From a bacterium (GTDB lineage Bacteria; Calditrichota; Calditrichia; RBG-13-44-9; J042), in assembly GCA_015485355.1 (NCBI GenBank), contig WFTQ01000072.1, positions 1-64,000 on the forward strand: a stretch of DNA of 64,000 nt. The letters run 5' to 3'. The notes below the pieces were generated by a model. The model was given only the letters and a program-made list of their open reading frames with translations. It searched no databases and was not told the DNA's origin. The number at the start of each line of letters is the position of its first letter. The stretch's first letter is position 1. The translations under genes and the position numbers were made by a program. This document shows positions 46,001-54,143 of this stretch, in pieces.

Positions 46001-46075
46001 GCCAAAATATTGAGCAGGCAGGGGTACGCTCAATAGAACAAGCCCGATGAGGGGAAGGATACGGACCAATTTCAT
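43004..46075 (-). CDS. second outer-membrane metallopeptidase / propeller / Omp85-type barrel fusion
   Basis: A protein of 1023 residues, paralogous in layout to the protein at 23214. It has a signal peptide (about 1-22). The gluzincin-type domain has HELVH (135-139) and a likely third ligand E168 in PPLWFSEGLAEF. TolB/PD40 propeller blades follow at about 270-590 (ISPDGRKLAFT, SWSPDGRYIAFV, SWSPDSRYIAFV, FSPDGKKLAYL). A C-terminal barrel of about 340 residues ends in WRFDLQTSSKPLWYFSLG. The peptidase ligands are intact, so activity is plausible. ATG 46075 with GGAGG upstream is the start. Confidence 0.86.
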   Translation of the reverse strand: MKLVRILPLIGLVLLSVPLPAQYFGKNKVQYKTFEWYYIQSKHFDVYFYEGGLDIAKFTAEVAESAYVQLSRDFRYQIKDRIVFIVYKSHNDWQQTNVVIEYLEEGIGGVTELFKNRIVVPFEGSYEQFRHVIHHELVHAVMNDMLYGGSIQSLIREEVTPPPLWFSEGLAEFESQGWTTRLDMVVRDATLNGYMPPLEYLQFFLVYQGGASVFKFIAETYGREKIGELLSKMRGRVSFEKVLRTTVGMNYEEFTEKWHRYLRRQYWPEVANRKEPVEFAKRLTNHKKERNYLNVSPAITPNGDKIAFISDRKGYQNIYLLSAIEGKIIKTLVKGQRSESFEELHFLRPGMSFSPDGRKLAFTAKSGPWDAIYILDIKTDNIEKYIMKLDGAFTTSWSPDGRYIAFVGNKDGQSDIYIFDLETEEVIPVTNDPFTDDQPSWSPDSRYIAFVSDRKQYVTGVEPPEDFRMSQFDYEKKDIYIVEVETGKMERITDTEWEEQNPIFSPDGKKLAYLADKNGIFNVFIRNLEDSTDFAITNVISGILQIGWDKNANKMVFTSFYDGGFDIYLMNTPLELPPVEKLEDTQFVKDMKKETLPVYARNWQPPGSDKQKLPRKTVSATKYDYSRYVFTKNRVLLRKQKKKDVELPVQAYQVSPGQYKVRKYKLKFSPDIITGSAGYNTFFGVQGYTTIAFSDLLGDHKVIMNINLLSDLKNSDLNLLYFYLKQRINYGVGGFHLVYFFFGPYGLVRYRNFGATFLMSYPFNRFKRLDFYNLWYNVYLEYLDLPIPTQKVSTMLPSLSFVHDNVLWGYTGPWDGSRYSITATYSPKYSRYSRDFKTLQVDYRKYLMINRDYSFAFRLAAGASFGENAQQFFLGGVDNWINRKFRGGLRIQRIDDIFFSEFVTPLRGAYYYERVGTRYFLANLEFRFPLIEYLALGFPKIRFFNIRGVMFYDIGSAWYGNQTFEPTTVDPFGNRRFKDLISGYGIGARVFFLYFLLRIDVAWRFDLQTSSKPLWYFSLGADL

Positions 46076-46306
46076 GGAAGGCCTCCAGTACATTTTCTGA
46101 TAAAGGCATTTACCTTTTGTTGAATGCATAAAATAAAACCCTGCTTCAGATAAGGCAAGCAGTTATCTGGGCCGGTTGGAATTCTGGGATATCGAAGCAT
46201 CGGTTCCCCATTTGCACCTTCACCAAATTCCAAAGAACCATTTTTAATTTCTGTTAAATTATTCTAATTTCCATAGGGGAATCCGGTTCCATTTTGAGAG
46301 GGGTTT

Positions 46307-46726
46307 ATGATACCCTATACGATCAATATCCTCTTTGCCGTCCTGCTGGGAATGGGCCCGGTTACCGGTGACGTCGCCCGGGCCGCTGCCAATCCTTCTC
46401 AGCACCGTGGGGTTCCCTGGGATACGGTGGTGGCCGAAATTCAGGTAGTGATGTCTTCCCGTGTACCCGATACCCTGAAAACCCAATTGATGGCCCAAGT
46501 CTTTCGCGCGTTTCACTTGGATTGGGATGACTATCGGCATTTCTATGAGGAATTTCGTACCTGGTCTCCGGAACAGGTGGTCCGTTTTCTGGATCGGGTG
46601 GAAAAGATTTTAAGGGCCGGCTCCAGAACCCCCGGAAAGGTCCTTTCCTTGCCCGTGCCGCCCAGGCCGTCCCCCCTGCCATCGGATTCCCCAAAGCCAC
46701 CGGGGATCAGGGATGACGGCGGATGA
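46307..46726 (+). CDS. small exported helical protein
   Basis: A protein of 139 residues with a short hydrophobic N-terminus (about 1-20, ending GPVTGD or ARAAAN), a helical core (about 35-105) and a proline-rich tail (PVPPRPSPLPSDSPKPP). No family is recognised. It may be periplasmic. GAGAGGGG sits 4-10 bases before the ATG. It is divergent from the large barrel gene. Confidence 0.6.
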   Translation: MIPYTINILFAVLLGMGPVTGDVARAAANPSQHRGVPWDTVVAEIQVVMSSRVPDTLKTQLMAQVFRAFHLDWDDYRHFYEEFRTWSPEQVVRFLDRVEKILRAGSRTPGKVLSLPVPPRPSPLPSDSPKPPGIRDDGG

Positions 46727-47383
46727 TATCCCCGGTTTCCGGAATCATCAAACGGCCGCATTCGCTCTCCTGGAGCATGGCTTCGATGGTCTCCCACCGC
46801 CTGAAGCGACATCACCGTTTCGAGAAATCGGTTGGAAACGGTGGTCTTGGCTCCCGATACGCCTGGGCGTCACAAGGAGCGGAATTCCAGAGGAATGATC
46901 CGGTTTTTCCGGACAACCCCAGAAGCAGATTCAACAGAAACACCCCCTTGATGTCAATCGACAAGGTACCGAACAGAGAAGCGGCGACTATCCCCCGGCT
47001 ATGTCCATCCGGCCGGCTCTCACCGTAGGATGCCTCTCCATAGGCTTCCCCCTCCAGTGATGACCGGGCGTGACAGAAGCGGTGGCGGCTGTGTTATTCC
47101 GGGTCTTCGCGAACAACATGTTCCAGATGAGCATTCTGGTTCAGTTGCATCTCCTTTCTTGATATTCCTGGCAAAAGCCTCTAAATTGAGCCGAGCGCTG
47201 TCTGCCTGAAGAATCGATGCCCGGGCACCCTGCTTCAGAAAGCGAGCGGGTGGGAGGCCTGGTGGGGGTTCAACAATAAATCAATGGGTAACTTCTGTAC
47301 CCGCGGGTTCATCTTTTTATTGTCTTGCCTCCAGAGCATCAATGGCCGGTGGAAGCGTATAAGAAGGAAATGAAGGAGCTGCT
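46727..47383. other. long spacer, no gene seen
   Basis: About 650 bases with several stops in all frames. A minus-strand stretch (about 47050-47270) stays open for some 80 codons, but has no start codon and no recognisable motif. It is possibly a decayed gene; no RNA or repeat was found. Confidence 0.35.
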
Positions 47384-48310
47384 TTGGCCGTTGTGATTTT
47401 TACATTGCTGAGCATGGTATGGGGTACGACGTGGCTGGCGATTAAGATTTCTCTGGAAGGGCTTCCGCCATTCCTGGGTGCCACGGCCCGGTTTATGGTG
47501 GCCATCAGCCTGTTGGCGGCATACGCCCTGCTGAAAAAAATCTCCTTAAAAGTTCCCCGCAAAGATTTTCTTAAAATCTTCATCACTTCCTTCCTCATGT
47601 ACACCTTTGATTACGGCCTGGTATACTGGGGAGAACAGTATTTATCCGCAGGAGTTACCGCCATTTTTTTTGCCACGTTTCCTATTTTTGTGGGGATCTT
47701 TTCGAATTTTATCATTCGCAATGAACCTTTTCTCTGGTCAAAATTTCTGGGGATTTTTCTGGGTTTTATGGGAGTTCTGCTCATTTTTTTTGATCAGTTG
47801 ATTAAGACCCGCTTCGAAACCATGATCATTTTCGCAACCTTAGCCATTATTTTGGGTGCTGCCGGAGGGGCCCTTTCCACCGTACTGGTAAAGAAATATT
47901 TTCTCCATTACCGGGCTGTACCTCTTACCTTGCATCAAATGCTGTGGGGTATCCTGGTTCTGGCCCTGATTGGATTGTTGCAGGGGGAAACGCGCCAGAT
48001 TCAACCGACTCCCCGGGTGATGGTTGCCGTGCTGTACCTGGGTGCGGTGGGATCGGCCTTTGCGTTTGTGGGCTATTACTGGCTGTTGCAACATATCAGC
48101 GCTATTACCTTATCCTTGATCATTTACATCACACCGGTGATCGCCCTGATCATCGACTGGATTTTATACGGAGAGGCCATTAATCTGCGGATGGTGATTG
48201 GCATTGCCCTGATCTTTGGGGGCATTGCCCTGTCTCAATTGGAGGATTATCGACCATTCTTCCGGAAACGTTTTATGGCCTATCACCCCGTTTCCGGATC
48301 GAAAAAATGA
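47384..48310 (+). CDS. EamA/DMT-family permease
   Basis: A protein of 308 residues with ten hydrophobic helices and the two-fold EamA repeat (SMVWGTTWLAIKISLEGLPP at the start of repeat 1, ALSTVLVKKYF in repeat 2). These drug/metabolite transporters export amino acids, nucleotides or other small molecules; the substrate is unknown. The start is a TTG with AAGGAG five bases upstream; a GTG three codons later is the alternative. No in-frame ATG fits. Confidence 0.88.
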   Translation: MAVVIFTLLSMVWGTTWLAIKISLEGLPPFLGATARFMVAISLLAAYALLKKISLKVPRKDFLKIFITSFLMYTFDYGLVYWGEQYLSAGVTAIFFATFPIFVGIFSNFIIRNEPFLWSKFLGIFLGFMGVLLIFFDQLIKTRFETMIIFATLAIILGAAGGALSTVLVKKYFLHYRAVPLTLHQMLWGILVLALIGLLQGETRQIQPTPRVMVAVLYLGAVGSAFAFVGYYWLLQHISAITLSLIIYITPVIALIIDWILYGEAINLRMVIGIALIFGGIALSQLEDYRPFFRKRFMAYHPVSGSKK

Positions 48311-48396
48311 GTTCAGGCTGTAATGCCTTGGTGTTCTGCTGTGATGGGAAATCTTACGCGAACATGAATGGCACCCCGGATTCCTTCTCGGGCCGC

Positions 48397-49578
48397 TCAG
48401 GAATACAGCAACCATTGTTGTCGGCGTTGTTCGAATTCCCGAAGATCCTTTTGCCATGACGATTCGATCTCCTCCAGGGGAGCCGATTCCATCAGTAGGC
48501 GGCGAATGCTGTCGTTGCCCACCAGAATATCGAAGGGTAGTTTTTCGTATTCATACTCATAGGGCGGTGCTTTCCACTGAAAATGCGCTTCATGGATTTG
48601 AAGGGTTTCCCGTAAAATGGCCAGAGTTGTGAGGAAGGGCTGGAACAGATCGGGGTGGGTCACATGCATAAAGCAACCCCCACAGACGTTCCCCTGATAT
48701 TTATGGAACGTGGGCTGGAATTCGATGGGGCGAAAGACAATGCCGGGAAGACCGAGGCTGTTGAGTTTTTTTGCAAACCGGCGCCCCTCCATCCAAGGGG
48801 CTCCGAATATTTCGAAGGGTCGGGTCGTACCCCGCCCTTCCGATAGATTGGTCGCCTCCAGCAGACACATGCCCGGATAAACCCGTGTTGTTTCCCAGAT
48901 GGGAACATTGGGAGAAGGCATGGCCCAGGTAAGACCGGTCTGGTCAAAATACATGCTTCGCCGCCAGCCGTCCATGGGGATGAGGGTCAAATCCACTTCC
49001 GTTAAAAATTGATCGTGCAAAAAGAGGGCGATCTCGGCAATGGTCATGCCATGGCGTACGGGGATCGGATATAACCCCACAAAACTGCGAAAATGCATGT
49101 CCAGCAAGGGACCCTCCAGCTGTTGCCCTCCAATGGGATTGGGGCGGTCCAGAACCACCACCGCCACCTTTTGTTCCTGGCAGGCTTCCATCGCCAGAGC
49201 CATTGTCCAGATAAAGGTGTAGTACCGAGCCCCCACATCCTGCAAATCGATCACCAGAACGTCCAGTCCGCTTAACATTTCGGGGGTGGGCTTCCGGTGT
49301 TTGCCGTATAGGGAATGCACGGGAACTCCCCAATAAGGATCGATGTAGCCTTCCCACTCGATCATATTGTCCTGGGTATGGCCCCATAGTCCGTGTTGGG
49401 GACCAAAAACGGCCCGGAGATCAAACAGGCCTTCCTGTGCGGCCTGGTAAAAGATTTCCGTAATGTGGATCAGCTCCCGGTTAATCGACGCCTGGTTGCA
49501 CAGTAGAGCGACCTTTTTGCCTTTCAATGGGTCGAATGACCGACGCTGTAATACATCCAGTCCCGTTAGAACACTCAC
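48397..49578 (-). CDS. NamZ-type exo-N-acetylmuramidase (DUF1343)
   Basis: A protein of 393 residues of the DUF1343 family, whose founding member NamZ releases N-acetylmuramic acid from peptidoglycan fragments. Family motifs GLDVL, LKGKKVALLCNQ, FGPQHGLWG, YGKHRKPTPEML and VVVLDRPNPIGG are present. The start is taken as GTG 49578 (GAGG 9-10 bases upstream), which reproduces the usual family N-terminus. The frame remains open to an ATG at 49683, but that extension has no similarity. No signal peptide is seen, suggesting turnover of imported wall fragments or a missing leader. Confidence 0.85.
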   Translation of the reverse strand: MSVLTGLDVLQRRSFDPLKGKKVALLCNQASINRELIHITEIFYQAAQEGLFDLRAVFGPQHGLWGHTQDNMIEWEGYIDPYWGVPVHSLYGKHRKPTPEMLSGLDVLVIDLQDVGARYYTFIWTMALAMEACQEQKVAVVVLDRPNPIGGQQLEGPLLDMHFRSFVGLYPIPVRHGMTIAEIALFLHDQFLTEVDLTLIPMDGWRRSMYFDQTGLTWAMPSPNVPIWETTRVYPGMCLLEATNLSEGRGTTRPFEIFGAPWMEGRRFAKKLNSLGLPGIVFRPIEFQPTFHKYQGNVCGGCFMHVTHPDLFQPFLTTLAILRETLQIHEAHFQWKAPPYEYEYEKLPFDILVGNDSIRRLLMESAPLEEIESSWQKDLREFEQRRQQWLLYS

Positions 49579-49959
49579 GGTGTCGTTCCTCGATTTTCGA
49601 AGTAACAAAATAATTTTGCCGTTCCGGTAAATCAAATGCTTTCGGCGAAAATCTTCCCCGGAGGCATCGGTTGGAGGGAACATGGCGGCCGGAAGCGATG
49701 GGGACCGGTGAAAGGAACGATGAGTGGGGGCTGTATCGGGGAATGAAGTCCGGATCGGCAGGGCCGGGCAACCGTAGGGGATCGGACAAACTTATGGATG
49801 GAGAAAAACAAACGGAGGCCTCATTGAAAGTCCCGGGAGGATTGATGGGGGTTGAGAATGCCGGGGGATGGGTATGGGTGTTTTTAAAAAAACAAAATAT
49901 TTGTGTAAACCGAAGGGTTGTTTTTATTTTTGATTCAAGTGGTGGCACAGAGGGAGTGT
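49579..49959. other. spacer before the decayed SDR gene
   Basis: About 380 bases in which only short frames without motifs are seen. An AT-rich stretch (49880-49935) before the SDR remnant may have been its promoter region. Confidence 0.35.
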
Positions 49960-50304
49960 ATGGCCATTCGTTTGGATGGTAAGGTGGCGTTGATCACCGG
50001 GGCCGCCGGAGGGAGCGGCTCTGCTGATCCGCTGCATGGCGCTGCAGTCGGCCGGAAAAGGCATCCGGGTGAATGCCGTGGACCCCGGAGTCGTGCCTAC
50101 CCGATTGCATTTGCGGTCCGCCATGGTTGAAGCGGCATCCACCCGGTTTCCGGAGCGTAACCGAACGGCCCATCTCCTGGGACGGGTGGACGGCCGGAAG
50201 AAACAGCCCGGCGGGTTGCCTTTTCGGCCTCGGGGCGTGCCGGTTGGATTACCTGGATTTTCCGTAGTATGGATGGGGGTCGTGTCTGGGCCTATGCTCG
50301 CTAA
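49960..50304 (+). pseudogene. decayed short-chain dehydrogenase (SDR)
   Basis: Starts with AGGGAG and an ATG, then RLDGKVALITGAAGG, the N-terminal cofactor motif of SDR enzymes. Right after it the reading frame shifts by one, and the matching sequence resumes at the C-terminal part of the fold: ALQSAGKGIRVNAVDPGVVPTRL. A further shift returns to the first frame with GRAGWIT....RSMDGGRV, the usual SDR end, before TAA at 50302. About 140 residues including the catalytic Ser-Tyr-Lys are missing. This is a remnant, not a functional enzyme. Confidence 0.85.
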
Positions 50305-50319
50305 GATGGATGAGGAACG

Positions 50320-50919
50320 ATGATTCGACACATCATTTTTGACCTGGGGAACGTGCTGGTGGAGATTCACCCGGAGGAGGTGATGACCACCTTTGCGCAT
50401 CGGTGTCGGCAGCCGGTAAAGAAAATCCAGCAGTTCTATCTTTCTGCTCTCCATCTGGATTTTATGACCGGTTCCATTCCTCCAACAAAATTTTATCATT
50501 ATTTGATGGAGGAATTTCGATGTGATATGGCATTTGATGAATTTCTGGACATCTGGAAACGGGTGGTTGGAGGGCCCAAGCCCGGTATCCCCGAGTTAGT
50601 GGAGCGATTGGCCCGTCGCCATGTTCTTTCCCTTTGTTCAAATACCGATCCTTGGCACTGGGAAACGGCGCTGGAAAAATGCCCCTTTTTCCACCTCTTC
50701 GACTATTTCTTTTTATCGTATGAATTGCAGCACCGCAAACCCGATCCCTACGTGTTTGAGTACATGTTGAAGACTCTGCGCGCCGATCCTTCGGAGTGTT
50801 TGTTTATCGATGATACCCGGGAGAACATTGAAACGGCGGAAACATTGGGGTTTCGGGTGTTGCACGCCTGGGATGCCTCTTCCATCCAACAATATTGTTG
50901 CACCCACGGGTTACTTTAG
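50320..50919 (+). CDS. HAD-family phosphatase (YihX-like)
   Basis: A protein of 199 residues of the HAD superfamily, subclass IA. It has the nucleophile motif FDLGNVLV (D8), S/T motif LCSNTD, lysine motif HRKPDP and metal-binding IDDTRENIE. It resembles the alpha-D-glucose-1-phosphatase YihX in length and in the DLGN variant of motif I. The substrate is only guessed from this. The ATG at 50320 overlaps the end of the SDR remnant by none but is only 15 bases after it. Its 3-prime end overlaps the convergent peptidase gene by 9 bases. Confidence 0.88.
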   Translation: MIRHIIFDLGNVLVEIHPEEVMTTFAHRCRQPVKKIQQFYLSALHLDFMTGSIPPTKFYHYLMEEFRCDMAFDEFLDIWKRVVGGPKPGIPELVERLARRHVLSLCSNTDPWHWETALEKCPFFHLFDYFFLSYELQHRKPDPYVFEYMLKTLRADPSECLFIDDTRENIETAETLGFRVLHAWDASSIQQYCCTHGLL

Positions 50920-53163
50920 CAAAATGACCTTCCCGGTAGCGGGGCTCAATTCCCGGACGCTCTCGCGGGAATAAAAGGTGGCGCGATAAAAATACATCCC
51001 GCTGGGAACAATGTTTCCCCATTGATTTCTTCCGTTCCAGGGAATCAGGTAGCGTCCTTTGTTGGGAAAATCCCTCCGTATTTCGGTGATCTTCTGACCC
51101 AGGATATTATAAAGGATTAATTCCAGGCGTCCCGAAGAATTCAGCTCCACCTGAAATTGAATCTCTTCTCCCGCTGGATTATAGGAGTTGTATTCACTGA
51201 TGGGAGCGATGGTGATTTTAAATTCCGCCAGGGTGGTGTCGAAGTCGGACGGTTCCCCGGAAGGTATCAGTCCGCCTTCCAGAACGGCTCGGATCATCCA
51301 GTAGCCTGTAAGGGCGGTGCCGTCGCCGGTGCGAAAGTCAGACAACCTGCGCCATCCGCCGCCCACGTTCAGGTAGGAGCGGCCGTTTCCGCTTTCCTGA
51401 TGATCATAGGGGAGGGCCCGATCCGGTGTGATTACCTGCAAACCGACAAAAAAGGCTTGATTTTTCCGGGGCAATTGGAGGGCTTGAGGCAATTCCATCT
51501 CCACCCAGCTCCGTGCGGCTTGGACCGTCGTATCCATGGGGGCCAACAATTCCTGGCCCGGTCGCCCACCGATCCCTTCGTCGTACACGTAAACCCGGTA
51601 TGCATTGCCCGACTGGAGGTTGTAAAATTTCACCCGCCGCAAAGACATATTGTTCGTCGGCGTCAGAAATTTGTTCGCCCCGATGCCGGTAGTGGTCAAG
51701 CCAAAGTTCAACTCCCCATCGTCGTATTGTAGCTCCACCATCCGAACGGAGTAGGGAGCGAAGGCCTGAAACGAGATTTCTTGCATTGCATTGGTATTGG
51801 TAAGCAGAAGAACAAACTGGTCCTCGGGGTTGAAGCCGGGTATTTCCAGAGAATTGCTGCGCAGTTCTTCCAGGGTAAACTGCGCCGTGCTGCGATGCAC
51901 CCAGAAACCCTCGGGTGCTGCCCCGGCAAAGTCGATCCACAGGGTGTCTGCACCGCGGAAACGGAAATATACCGGGGCGTAACTCTGAATGGCGAAAGAG
52001 GTCTGATAGGGATACTGGATGACCGTTTCCCGAAAGTCGGCGCTTAAACCACCGGCCAGGGTGTGGTAATAGCCATAGCGAGTGTCGATGGCGGTGTTGT
52101 TGACGTACAAAGCTATCGCCCAATTCTTAAATACTTCCTCGAAGCTCAGAGAATATCCCAATTTCTCCAGAGTGGTTTGATAACCGCTTCTTCCATTGGC
52201 TTTCTCCTGAACCAACGCGCGGATGAATTCCACACCAAACTGTTCCGCCGTGTAAAGGGTCCACAATCCCACACGAGCGTAATCGGCGATATCACCGGAC
52301 CAGTTCATCAACCCCCGGTTGGTATCTTTCAGGTATAAGTAAGGGAAATCCAGTCCATATCCGCAGTAAACGCCGGCCAGTTCCGACAGCCCCTCGTTTA
52401 CCCATGTGGATTCATCGGGATCGTAATGGTAATGGATTAAGTGTTGGAGCTCGTGGGCCGTGGTGGAGAGTACCTTGTCGGTGGAACGACGGTCGTTGAA
52501 AAAAATCCCCGGATAAGCATCCAGGTAAAGCAGATCCCGTTTATTGCTGGTCGCATTGTCGGTTTGATCCCAGGGATGAAAATAGCCGGCAATGAATTGA
52601 GAATTTTTTTCCTCGGGGTCGAAGCTGTCCCGAATGTCCAGGATCAGAAAATCGATGATTCCGTCCCCATCCTTATTCGGGGGTTGGCCGAATAGAAAGG
52701 TGTCGATTTCCACAATACCCAAGTCGGGATTTAAACTTTGGGTACCACTGCGAATTTCCAGGGCCTCGTAAATGGCATCCACTTCGTCCTGGGTTACATA
52801 ACCATTTTCCCAACTGTCATCCTCCACCCAAATGTTGGTCAGATTCCCCGCTTTGCGTAAGGTGGCGGTCACCTGGTAGAATCCCTCCTTTTTCATATCG
52901 TAGGCCCAGAACTTCTGCTGGGTGAGATTCATTTGATTGAACCGACGTAAAGACTGTTCGGCCTCCAGGAGCCGCTGGTATTGGACGGGATTCGTTTGTT
53001 GAAGGGTGCGGAAAAATTGGTCGGCACTGATCGGGGGCAATTGGGGCATCCCGCACATCCCCACGGGTAACTCCTCATACGGCTTTTGGATGCTGAATTC
53101 GCTGCCGGCAAGGGTGGGAAGCAATAAGCTTAGCCATACCATCCACACTCTTTTGCTCTTCAT
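50911..53163 (-). CDS. secreted zinc peptidase with FlgD/type IX sorting-type C-terminus
   Basis: A protein of 750 residues with a signal peptide (about 1-20). A zincin site HELQH (237-241), followed by E257 in WVNEGLSELAG, fits the HExxH...E pattern of M30/hyicolysin-like or related gluzincins. An earlier DGDGIIDFLILDI loop may bind calcium. After a beta-rich middle, the last ~95 residues (YNPAGEEI..., ELILYNILGQKI, WNGRN..GNIVPSGMYFYRATF) are a FlgD-like/type IX sorting-type domain. It is predicted to be exported to the surface or medium. ATG 53163 with AAAGGA 6 bases upstream is chosen over a TTG two codons earlier. Confidence 0.85.
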   Translation of the reverse strand: MKSKRVWMVWLSLLLPTLAGSEFSIQKPYEELPVGMCGMPQLPPISADQFFRTLQQTNPVQYQRLLEAEQSLRRFNQMNLTQQKFWAYDMKKEGFYQVTATLRKAGNLTNIWVEDDSWENGYVTQDEVDAIYEALEIRSGTQSLNPDLGIVEIDTFLFGQPPNKDGDGIIDFLILDIRDSFDPEEKNSQFIAGYFHPWDQTDNATSNKRDLLYLDAYPGIFFNDRRSTDKVLSTTAHELQHLIHYHYDPDESTWVNEGLSELAGVYCGYGLDFPYLYLKDTNRGLMNWSGDIADYARVGLWTLYTAEQFGVEFIRALVQEKANGRSGYQTTLEKLGYSLSFEEVFKNWAIALYVNNTAIDTRYGYYHTLAGGLSADFRETVIQYPYQTSFAIQSYAPVYFRFRGADTLWIDFAGAAPEGFWVHRSTAQFTLEELRSNSLEIPGFNPEDQFVLLLTNTNAMQEISFQAFAPYSVRMVELQYDDGELNFGLTTTGIGANKFLTPTNNMSLRRVKFYNLQSGNAYRVYVYDEGIGGRPGQELLAPMDTTVQAARSWVEMELPQALQLPRKNQAFFVGLQVITPDRALPYDHQESGNGRSYLNVGGGWRRLSDFRTGDGTALTGYWMIRAVLEGGLIPSGEPSDFDTTLAEFKITIAPISEYNSYNPAGEEIQFQVELNSSGRLELILYNILGQKITEIRRDFPNKGRYLIPWNGRNQWGNIVPSGMYFYRATFYSRESVRELSPATGKVILLK

Positions 53164-53362
53164 AACCAATCCTTTCTCTAACCCTTCTTAAAATAGCCTT
53201 TCGAAAAAACAAAATAATGATTTTCAACGTGTCAAAAAAATGGTTTTTTGTAATGCTCTTTGCGGAAGCGGAGGGTGGGATGCCGAATCGGATTTTGGAC
53301 CAAGGGAAGGAGATTCCTCCATTCGGGATGATCAGATAAAAGGGGGGCACCTGAAAAATGGC

Positions 53363-53391
53363 TTGCGCCTCTACAGGGAATATCCTATTTT
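53363..53391 (+). promoter_or_regulatory. predicted promoter of the QEHP-repeat gene
   Basis: TTGCGC (53363-53368), a 17-nt spacer and TATTTT (53386-53391), about 50 bases before the ATG. Confidence 0.5.
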
Positions 53392-53440
53392 TTAGCGGAT
53401 TTACTAAATGTCCCGGGTTTATATCCAAAGGAGGCTTATT

Positions 53441-53995
53441 ATGAAACGTTTTCAGCAATGGTATGTGTCCCTCTTGATGATCGTCGGGATCAGCATATAT
53501 GGAGGTATGTTGTTCGCCCAGGAACATCCTACCGGTCAGGAGCACCCCACAAAGAAGAAGGCTCAGGAGCATCCCACGAAAAAGGAAGCTCAAGAGCATC
53601 CCGCCAAGAAAGGGGCCCAAGAGCATCCCGCCGGCGAGGCACGCAAGATAACCGAAGAAACTCTCGCCCAGGCCATAGAAGCTTATGTCGATAAGGCGGC
53701 TAAGGAGCACGATGGGTACTTCGTTTTCACCGATCCGGAAGAGAAAAAGGAGTTGAAACTGAAACTGGTCAAGGTTCATAAGGAACGCCTGGCAAAAATC
53801 GAGGAAGATGTATACTTCGCCTGTGCCGATTTTAAAACCCCGGAAGGTCAGGTGTACGATCTGGATATTTTCATGAAGGGTAAAACGGCGGACGAGTTGA
53901 CGTTTACCGAGGTGATGCTCCACAAAAAGAATGGTGTTCCTCGGTACACCTGGTACCAGGCAGATGGGGTCTGGAAGCGAAAGCCCGTGGAATAA
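53441..53995 (+). CDS. exported QEHP-repeat protein
   Basis: A protein of 184 residues with a signal peptide (about 1-26, LFA/QE). The mature N-terminus holds five copies of QEHP at 27, 33, 42, 51 and 60, the last four in a 9-residue period QEHP(T/A)KK.A. The repeats carry His, Glu and Lys and could bind metal. A compact domain follows (about 72-184), with DGYFVFTDPEEKKELKLKLVKV and a single cysteine in VYFACADF; I do not recognise it with a known function. AAAGGAGG is a very strong ribosome-binding site, suggesting high expression. A terminator lies just downstream. Confidence 0.75.
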   Translation: MKRFQQWYVSLLMIVGISIYGGMLFAQEHPTGQEHPTKKKAQEHPTKKEAQEHPAKKGAQEHPAGEARKITEETLAQAIEAYVDKAAKEHDGYFVFTDPEEKKELKLKLVKVHKERLAKIEEDVYFACADFKTPEGQVYDLDIFMKGKTADELTFTEVMLHKKNGVPRYTWYQADGVWKRKPVE

Positions 53996-54020
53996 GAGCA
54001 GAGCGGGGCAGGGGTTTGTC

Positions 54021-54060
54021 AGGGAATCTGGCCCAAACCGTGGGGTCAGATTCCCTTTGA
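54021..54060 (+). terminator. intrinsic terminator after the QEHP-repeat gene
   Basis: Ten perfect base pairs (54021-54030 with 54047-54056) with further C/G pairs inside, and a short T-rich end (TTTGATT). Confidence 0.6.
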
Positions 54061-54143
54061 TTGATGGAAAACGCCCCGGAGGGCGGGGAGCCATGATTTT
54101 TCCACTACCGTGATAAGGAAACGATAAGAAAGGACAGAGCTGT

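Noticed and set aside
53519-53640. 27-base direct repeats, considered as a short CRISPR-like array
   Set aside because: They are in frame inside an exported protein and encode the QEHP repeat; there are no variable spacers.
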